Assembly: GCF_013114625.1 (NCBI RefSeq)
Contig: NZ_VTXD01000012.1
Span: 28,322-92,321 of the forward strand
Source of the DNA: Vibrio sp. 99-70-13A1
GTDB taxonomy: Bacteria > Pseudomonadota > Gammaproteobacteria > Enterobacterales > Vibrionaceae
Direction: 5' to 3'
DNA length: 64,000 nucleotides
The position numbers and the translations under genes were made by a program. The notes under the pieces are model-generated. The model did no database searches. It saw nothing but the letters and a program-made list of their open reading frames with translations, and was not told where the DNA came from. The stretch's first letter is position 1, and each line of letters starts with the position of its first letter. Of this stretch, positions 59,726 to 64,000 are shown one piece after another.

Positions 59726-60796
59726 GTGTTTAAGATTCTTGATTTATATATAGGTCGAACCATCATTGCGACAACGTCTTTGGTATTAGTGACGTTTGTT
59801 GGTTTGTCTGGAATCATCAAATATGTAGAGCAGCTACGTAAGGTAGGTCGGGGTACATACGATTTACTCCAAGCGCTTTATTTTGTGCTTTTGAGTATTC
59901 CACGTGATATTGAAATGTTCTTCCCGATGGCAGCTTTGTTAGGTGCTCTTATTGGGTTAGGTATGCTAGCGGCAAGCTCTGAACTTGTAGTTATGCAGGC
60001 TGCAGGTTTTTCTAAGCTTGATATCGGTATGTCGGTATTAAAAACAGCCGTACCACTGATGGTTATTGTCATGCTGCTAGGGCAGTGGGGCGCACCTCAA
60101 GCTCAAAAAATGGCTCGTGATTTAAGAGCAATGTCCATCTCCGGAGGTAGTATTGTTTCTACCCAAAGTGGCGTGTGGGCAAGAGATGCGAATGACTTTA
60201 TCTTTATCGCTGAAATAGACGGTGAGCAGCTACGTGGGGTTAATATGTGGCGGTTTGATAAAGATAAGAACTTAAAAACGAGCCTTTTTGCTGAGTCTGC
60301 AGAGTATAACGGTGATAACTCTTGGTTGATGTCTGGTGTGCAGTCAACTTCTTTTGAAAGTGAAGTCGAAATCTCGAAAATAGTCTCACCAGATTACTTA
60401 TGGAAAACATCTTTGGCACCTGACAAATTGGCGGTTGTAACGGTTAAACCAGAAGAGTTATCTCTTAGTGGGCTTTATGATTACGTCAACTATTTGAAAG
60501 CTTCTGAACAAGATTCATCTCGTTATGAATTGGCTTTCTGGCGTAAAGTCACGCAACCTATCTCGATCGCTGTAATGATGCTGATGGCATTATCTTTTAT
60601 CTTTGGTCCTTTAAGAAGTGTCACTATGGGGGCAAGGATATTATCTGGTGTAATTGCGGGCTTCACTTTTTACATCTCAAGTGAGTTCTTCGGCCCTGTC
60701 AGTTTGGTTTATCAGATACCTCCAGCATTTGGTGCATTAGCGCCTAGTTTTGTGTTCTTTTTTGTAGCGGTGATGCTGTTGAGGCGTAAGCTTTAA
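59726..60796 (+). CDS. lptG: LPS export ABC transporter permease LptG
   Basis: The second permease of the LPS exporter, pairing with LptF and the LptB dimer encoded at 33.1 kb. The 356 residues start at GTG 59726, directly after lptF. TM helices lie near 13-33, 58-80, 98-118 and 270-355 with a periplasmic domain between; the coupling helix region reads LLAASSELVVMQAAGFSKLDI (in two blocks). The C-terminal ends MLLRRKL. A strong terminator closes the lptFG unit. Confidence 0.95.
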   Translation: MFKILDLYIGRTIIATTSLVLVTFVGLSGIIKYVEQLRKVGRGTYDLLQALYFVLLSIPRDIEMFFPMAALLGALIGLGMLAASSELVVMQAAGFSKLDIGMSVLKTAVPLMVIVMLLGQWGAPQAQKMARDLRAMSISGGSIVSTQSGVWARDANDFIFIAEIDGEQLRGVNMWRFDKDKNLKTSLFAESAEYNGDNSWLMSGVQSTSFESEVEISKIVSPDYLWKTSLAPDKLAVVTVKPEELSLSGLYDYVNYLKASEQDSSRYELAFWRKVTQPISIAVMMLMALSFIFGPLRSVTMGARILSGVIAGFTFYISSEFFGPVSLVYQIPPAFGALAPSFVFFFVAVMLLRRKL

Positions 60797-60823
60797 GTTA
60801 GACGAAAAATCTAAATTGGAAAT

Positions 60824-60855
60824 AAAAAGGGAAAGCTAAGTGCTTTCCCTTTTTG
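60824..60855 (+). terminator. Rho-independent terminator after lptG
   Basis: AAAAAGGGAAAGC (60824-60836), loop TAAGT, GCTTTCCCTTTTT. It could also serve the convergent RDD gene. Confidence 0.93.
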
Positions 60856-60897
60856 TTAAGTCTTTTTAATAGGTCAAAGCTTTCGCTCTGACTGTAT

Positions 60898-61374
60898 CTA
60901 GTTAGCCTTTGGAAGCACAACGACTTCTGTTTTTGCCCATATATCATGAAAGGCGCGTTTCTTTGGATCAAACGGTACGGCTAGGTTTGATAATCCAAAT
61001 CCTGATGTTGCTAGCCTAATTAATGCCTGTGTGACTGAAATTGCTGTCCCATCTGTATTTTGGAGGCGTAATTTCCAAGCTCTCATTCCTAATGTTTGAC
61101 CAGCACGAGTCCAGAAAAATACGAAGAAATAAACCCAAACAGCGGCTAGGTAAAAGGTATATACATAACTCCAGATAGGATGCTTAGAAAGCATGTCACT
61201 CACATCTGCATATGGCGCGTAAGAGATAAATCCGCCCGCTAATAATGCTTCTAATACTGCTACCACAATACCAGCTGCCATCATTTCTACAGCAAGGATG
61301 ATCAATGCATCGTAGAAGAGCGCGCTAAACCTTCTCATCATACCGGCTGGTGGTAACTTGTGTGCTGATGTCAT
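60898..61374 (-). CDS. RDD family membrane protein
   Basis: A 158-residue inner-membrane protein with three TM helices (about 20-45, 70-95 and 125-145) and the RDD hallmark: Arg and Asp in RRFSALFYDALIILAVEM (about 14-31) and the Asp-containing end AFHDIWAKTEVVVLP. The second motif WTRAGQTLGMRAWKLRL (about 88-104) is typical. The family's function is poorly known; some members relate to Na+/H+ exchange. It stands alone, converging on lptG. Confidence 0.93.
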   Translation of the reverse strand: MTSAHKLPPAGMMRRFSALFYDALIILAVEMMAAGIVVAVLEALLAGGFISYAPYADVSDMLSKHPIWSYVYTFYLAAVWVYFFVFFWTRAGQTLGMRAWKLRLQNTDGTAISVTQALIRLATSGFGLSNLAVPFDPKKRAFHDIWAKTEVVVLPKAN

Positions 61375-61505
61375 AATAATTTACTTACCCTAAAAATTTT
61401 CGTCAGAATATAGTTTTACTCGGTCCCTGAAAAGAGAGCTAACGCACAGCTTACTTGTTAATGGCGAAATTATCGTCAAACACACTGCTTTTCAATCTTT
61501 TATAC

Positions 61506-61533
61506 TTGCAGGATCACTTCGCATACGTATAAT
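61506..61533 (+). promoter_or_regulatory. Promoter of tRNA-Leu
   Basis: TTGCAG (61506-61511) and TATAAT (61528-61533), 16 bp apart, followed by GCC just after the -10, as in stringently controlled stable-RNA promoters. The tRNA starts 31 bp downstream. Confidence 0.8.
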
Positions 61534-61564
61534 GCCAAACATCGAAAGGGCACAGCCCCAAGAT

Positions 61565-61649
61565 GCCGGTATGGTGAAATTGGTATACACGACGGATTCA
61601 AAATCCGTTGCCTTCGGGCGTGGCGGTTCAAGTCCGCCTACCGGTACCA
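61565..61649 (+). tRNA. tRNA-Leu (anticodon CAA)
   Basis: An 85-nt class II tRNA. The acceptor strand GCCGGTA pairs with TACCGGT (G1-U72, as in some E. coli leucine tRNAs), the D arm is TGGTGAAATTGGTATACAC, the anticodon stem-loop is CGGATTCAAAATCCG with anticodon CAA, a long variable arm TGCCTTCGGGCG follows, the T arm is GGCGGTTCAAGTCCGCC, and the 3' CCA is encoded. It reads UUG codons. Confidence 0.97.
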
Positions 61650-61661
61650 TATTTAAATGAT

Positions 61662-61690
61662 AAAGCCTCGACTTATGTCGGGGCTTTGTT
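61662..61690 (+). terminator. Terminator after tRNA-Leu
   Basis: AAAGCCTCGAC, loop TTAT, GTCGGGGCTTT (one G-U), then GTTGT; the U-run is short. Confidence 0.8.
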
Positions 61691-61839
61691 GTATCTGGGC
61701 TAAAATATTTGACTCTATCACACTTCACCGATGTTATTCTTTAGTCGTAAATTGCCAGTAAAACTTAATAAAGTCACACTCTTACCTTCCAATCTTAATG
61801 TCATCGTCTATGGTTAAAGTATTAACCAAGGAGACGCCT

Positions 61840-62247
61840 ATGCTTAAATTAACCCCTTACTTATTTTTCAGTGGTCGTTGCGAAGAAGCCTTAGAGTATT
61901 ATCGAAAATGTTTTAATGGCGTTGTTTTAACAAAGCAGTACTTTAAAGATGCGCCACAGCTTATTGAAGGGGGCAATCCAGATTGGATAATGCATGCTGA
62001 ACTTGAAGCTTTTGGTCTCAGGATTATGATGTCGGATGGTGTGAACGCTAAAGAGTTACAAGGGAATAATATGGCACTTTCATTAGTCGTTGAAAACTCT
62101 CAAACTCAAAATCAATTGTTTGAATATTTTAGTGATGCAGGTCGTGTGATGATGCCTTTGAATGAGACATTCTGGGGGGCTAGATTTGGTAAAGTTGAAG
62201 ACAAATTTGGAATTCGCTGGATGTTGCATTGTGAAGAACTTAATTAA
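61840..62247 (+). CDS. VOC superfamily (PhnB-like glyoxalase fold) protein
   Basis: A 135-residue single-domain protein of the PhnB/DUF1338-like branch of the vicinal-oxygen-chelate fold: LTPYLFFSGRCEEALEYYRKCF at the N-terminus (two blocks), HAELEAFGLRIMMSDG in the middle, and the FWGARFGKVEDKFGIRWMLHCE ending that marks the PhnB-like group. The start is ATG 61840, with AAGGAG seven bases upstream; the frame from 61798 is not supported. The substrate is unknown; distant members act in antibiotic resistance or metabolism, but nothing here supports that. Confidence 0.9.
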   Translation: MLKLTPYLFFSGRCEEALEYYRKCFNGVVLTKQYFKDAPQLIEGGNPDWIMHAELEAFGLRIMMSDGVNAKELQGNNMALSLVVENSQTQNQLFEYFSDAGRVMMPLNETFWGARFGKVEDKFGIRWMLHCEELN

Positions 62248-62330
62248 CCACACTGAAATACATAATGAATTCAATCGATAAATTAATTAAAATTATAAAT
62301 TATCACCATAGATTGTGTTGTATATAGAAA

Positions 62331-63584
62331 GTGGCCAGTATCAAAATTACAGTGGATCGTATCCAACCCGGACTGCATATCCGACTTCCAGTCAAATGGA
62401 ATGAGCATCCATTTCTGTTTAACAGCTTTAAGATAAAAGATAATGAACAGATCCAAATGATCAAACATTTGGGTATTAAATATGTTTATATCAATCTAAA
62501 TCAAAGTGACACGCAACCTCTACCTGTAAGCCAAGAGTCAGCCAATACTGACGATGTGTCGAGCGCAATGGACCTTGAAGCTGAAAGGATGTGGCAAGAG
62601 AAGCAAAAGCGAATTGAAAACTTAAGTTCATATAGAAGAAGAGTTATCAATTGTGAAAAAGAGTTTGAACGTTCGTTAGCTAGAATGCGTTCTGTAATGA
62701 CGAAGATTCGAAATCGTCCAGCGGATGCTGTTGGAGAGGCAAAGGTTCTGATCGACGATATCGTTGAAAAGCTATTAAGTGATGATAATGTCACTTTGCA
62801 TTTGATGAATGGAAAAAGTGAGTTTGAGGATATTTACTTCCATTCTCTAAATGTTGCTGTTATTGCCATGATGGTAGGAAAGGCAAAGAACTATAATGCT
62901 CAACAATTGAAAGAGCTCTCATTTGCTGCTCTATTTCACGATATTGGTAAAATAAAAATACCTTCAGCTATTTTAAGAAAGCAAACTCCTTTAACTGGAC
63001 CAGAAAGTAATTATCTTAAGCTACATACTAAGTATGGTTTAGATATCGCGGAGGCGATTGAAGACTTTCCAATTAGTGCCAAGAATGTGATTGCTCAGCA
63101 TCATGAGCTTAATGATGGTTCAGGGTACCCTGAAGGATTGAAAGAAGATCACATTGATGAACTAGCGAAAGTTATCTCTGTGGCGAATGCTTTCGATAAT
63201 CTATGCCATCACAACGTGCCATCCCAACAAAAAATTCCTTATATAGCACTCTCTCATTTATATAAAAACTGCAAACATCTATATAGCAATGACAATCTAA
63301 ATATTTTGATCAAGTTTATGGGTGTTTTTCCCCCGGGTACGGTTGTACAGCTTTCGAATGACATGATTGGTCTTGTCATTTCGGTGAATAGTAAAAATAT
63401 CCTATTTCCGAATGTTCTTATTTATGATCCCAACGTCCCTCGAACTCAGGCTCCTATCATTGATTTAGGCGATAAAGAAATAAAGATAGTTAATGCCGTC
63501 CATCCCAATAAGCTTCCTGAGAAGGTAAGAGAATATCTAAACCCAAGATCTAGGCTGTCTTACTTTTTCGACAGTGATGATTGA
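62331..63584 (+). CDS. Cyclic-di-GMP phosphodiesterase, DUF3391 plus HD-GYP
   Basis: A 417-residue cytoplasmic protein with an N-terminal DUF3391 domain (1-about 135, ITVDRIQPGLHIRLP near the start), then a coiled segment (about 82-125) and an HD-GYP domain (about 140-340). Catalytic residues are present: H171 region HSLNVAVIAM, HD at 203-204 in FHDIGKIKIP, HHE at 257-259 and GYP at 265-267. Active c-di-GMP hydrolysis is therefore expected, lowering the signal and favouring motility over biofilm. The start is GTG 62331, without a good Shine-Dalgarno. It lies immediately upstream of an rRNA operon promoter region. Confidence 0.93.
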   Translation: MASIKITVDRIQPGLHIRLPVKWNEHPFLFNSFKIKDNEQIQMIKHLGIKYVYINLNQSDTQPLPVSQESANTDDVSSAMDLEAERMWQEKQKRIENLSSYRRRVINCEKEFERSLARMRSVMTKIRNRPADAVGEAKVLIDDIVEKLLSDDNVTLHLMNGKSEFEDIYFHSLNVAVIAMMVGKAKNYNAQQLKELSFAALFHDIGKIKIPSAILRKQTPLTGPESNYLKLHTKYGLDIAEAIEDFPISAKNVIAQHHELNDGSGYPEGLKEDHIDELAKVISVANAFDNLCHHNVPSQQKIPYIALSHLYKNCKHLYSNDNLNILIKFMGVFPPGTVVQLSNDMIGLVISVNSKNILFPNVLIYDPNVPRTQAPIIDLGDKEIKIVNAVHPNKLPEKVREYLNPRSRLSYFFDSDD

Positions 63585-63704
63585 GTTATCCACAGGTTTT
63601 TGTGAGAAAGCTGTAAGTAACTTGAGTCTAAATTGGTATAAATAATCGATTGGTTGTTCTCTAAACAGTTGAGTGTTTTTTTTAAAAAAAATCGCTTTTT
63701 AGGC

Positions 63705-63732
63705 TTGCCAATATAGAGAACCTCTCTATAAT
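63705..63732 (+). promoter_or_regulatory. Upstream rRNA operon promoter
   Basis: TTGCCA (63705-63710) and TATAAT (63727-63732) are 16 bp apart, with an AT-rich UP-like run (TTTTTTTTAAAAAAAA, about 63676-63691) and a GC-rich discriminator GCCGCC after the -10. This architecture is typical of growth-rate controlled rrn promoters. Confidence 0.85.
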
Positions 63733-63819
63733 GCCGCCTCACTGACACGGCAGACGCCACAAGGCTTCAGCGGTAATCAGTAAGACGAAAGTTCTAAAAA
63801 ATTAATTTTAAAAAAGTGT

Positions 63820-63847
63820 TTGACACTTTAAGTTAAATCGCTAGAAT
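63820..63847 (+). promoter_or_regulatory. Downstream rRNA operon promoter
   Basis: A consensus TTGACA (63820-63825) and TAGAAT (63842-63847), 16 bp apart, with an AT-rich UP-like element (AAAAATTAATTTTAAAAAA, about 63796-63815). It is the second promoter of the tandem pair driving the rRNA operon beyond the window. Confidence 0.88.
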
Positions 63848-64000
63848 TCACGTCCGCTTTGAGAGGTTCCTTGTTAAAAGGAATCGTTCGAAAAGCAAAG
63901 CTCTTTAACAATTTAAACCTATCAATCTGTGTGGGCACTCGTTGATGAATATCAAAATTTGTTTTGCATTAGCAAAGCAAGATTTCCTCGGAAATCAATT
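63848..64000 (+). rRNA. Leader of a 16S-23S-5S rRNA operon, up to the start of 16S
   Basis: The antiterminator boxA GCTCTTTAACAAT lies at 63900-63912, followed by the conserved leader CCTATCAATCTGTGTGGGCAC. TTGTTTTGC/GCAAAGCAA and GATTTCC/GGAAATC (63981-63996) are hairpins close to the 16S processing site. The last bases AATT fit the first bases of mature 16S (AATTGAAGAG in vibrios), so the gene starts at about 63997 and continues outside. The whole gap 63585-64000 otherwise has no ORF. Confidence 0.9.

Noticed and set aside
61492..61728. Minus-strand ORF of 78 codons over the tRNA-Leu gene
   Set aside because: It is antisense to a well-formed tRNA; such ORFs are a common annotation artefact.
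63586..63594. Perfect DnaA box TTATCCACA just after the HD-GYP gene
   Set aside because: Only one box, no cluster, no AT-rich unwinding element with repeats and no oriC neighbour genes; probably chance.

Overview
The window is a stretch of core bacterial chromosome from a gammaproteobacterium of the family Vibrionaceae, most likely Aliivibrio or a close Vibrio relative. The evidence is low GC by eye (around 40%), Vibrio-type gene neighbourhoods (cysDN-permease-cysC, ptsO-mgtE, pyrBI next to argF and arcA), the ZrgA/DUF2607 zinc operon, the TIGR03899-like protein and the protein sequences themselves. The genus is an inference from gene content. No insertion sequence, prophage, CRISPR array or obvious pseudogene was seen. 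Genes are densely packed, with many 1-4 nt overlaps and clear rho-independent terminators between convergent units.

Layout. 1-4.7 kb: sulfate assimilation (cysD cut by the window edge, cysN, an SLC13-type permease, cysC). 4.9-6.1 kb: a TIGR03899-like protein and a 34-residue membrane protein. 6.2-10 kb: a five-gene leftward zinc-uptake operon (DUF2607, His-rich ZrgA, ABC ATPase, ABC permease, DUF3299) behind a strong Zur-like palindrome. 10-18 kb: ytfJ, ytfK, msrA, tamA-tamB-ytfP. 18-22 kb: ppa, fbp, mpl, ubiX. 22.2-25.8 kb: a TPP riboswitch followed by thiBPQ. 26-29.5 kb: darP, pmbA, mgtE.

29.6-37.4 kb is the long leftward envelope/nitrogen-PTS cluster yrbG-kdsD-kdsC-lptC-lptA-lptB-rpoN-hpf-ptsN-rapZ-ptsO. 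It runs divergently from the rightward mlaFEDCB-ibaG-murA cluster (37.7-42.3 kb). These genes cover Kdo synthesis, LPS export, outer-membrane lipid asymmetry and the first committed step of peptidoglycan synthesis. plsC follows. 43.3-47.9 kb is leftward: ridA, pyrBI with a complete attenuator and a 30-codon leader peptide, argF, and arcA. A 574-bp control region separates arcA from rraB.

49-53 kb is more accessory: an orphan beta-mannosidase-like binding protein without a catalytic barrel, a MarR-GNAT fusion, and a YjgN (DUF898) plus M48 metallopeptidase pair. 53.3-60.8 kb: valS, holC and pepA leftward, lptF-lptG rightward. The window ends with an RDD membrane protein, tRNA-Leu(CAA), a VOC protein, a DUF3391/HD-GYP protein and the double promoter and leader of a ribosomal RNA operon; the 16S gene begins at or just past the last base.

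The region is mostly housekeeping. I did not find a convincing new multi-gene defence or biosynthetic system. The best leads are small: the 34-residue membrane ORF with a hairpin over its stop codon, the orphan GH2-like protein, the YjgN-M48 pair, and several palindromic or phased control sequences.
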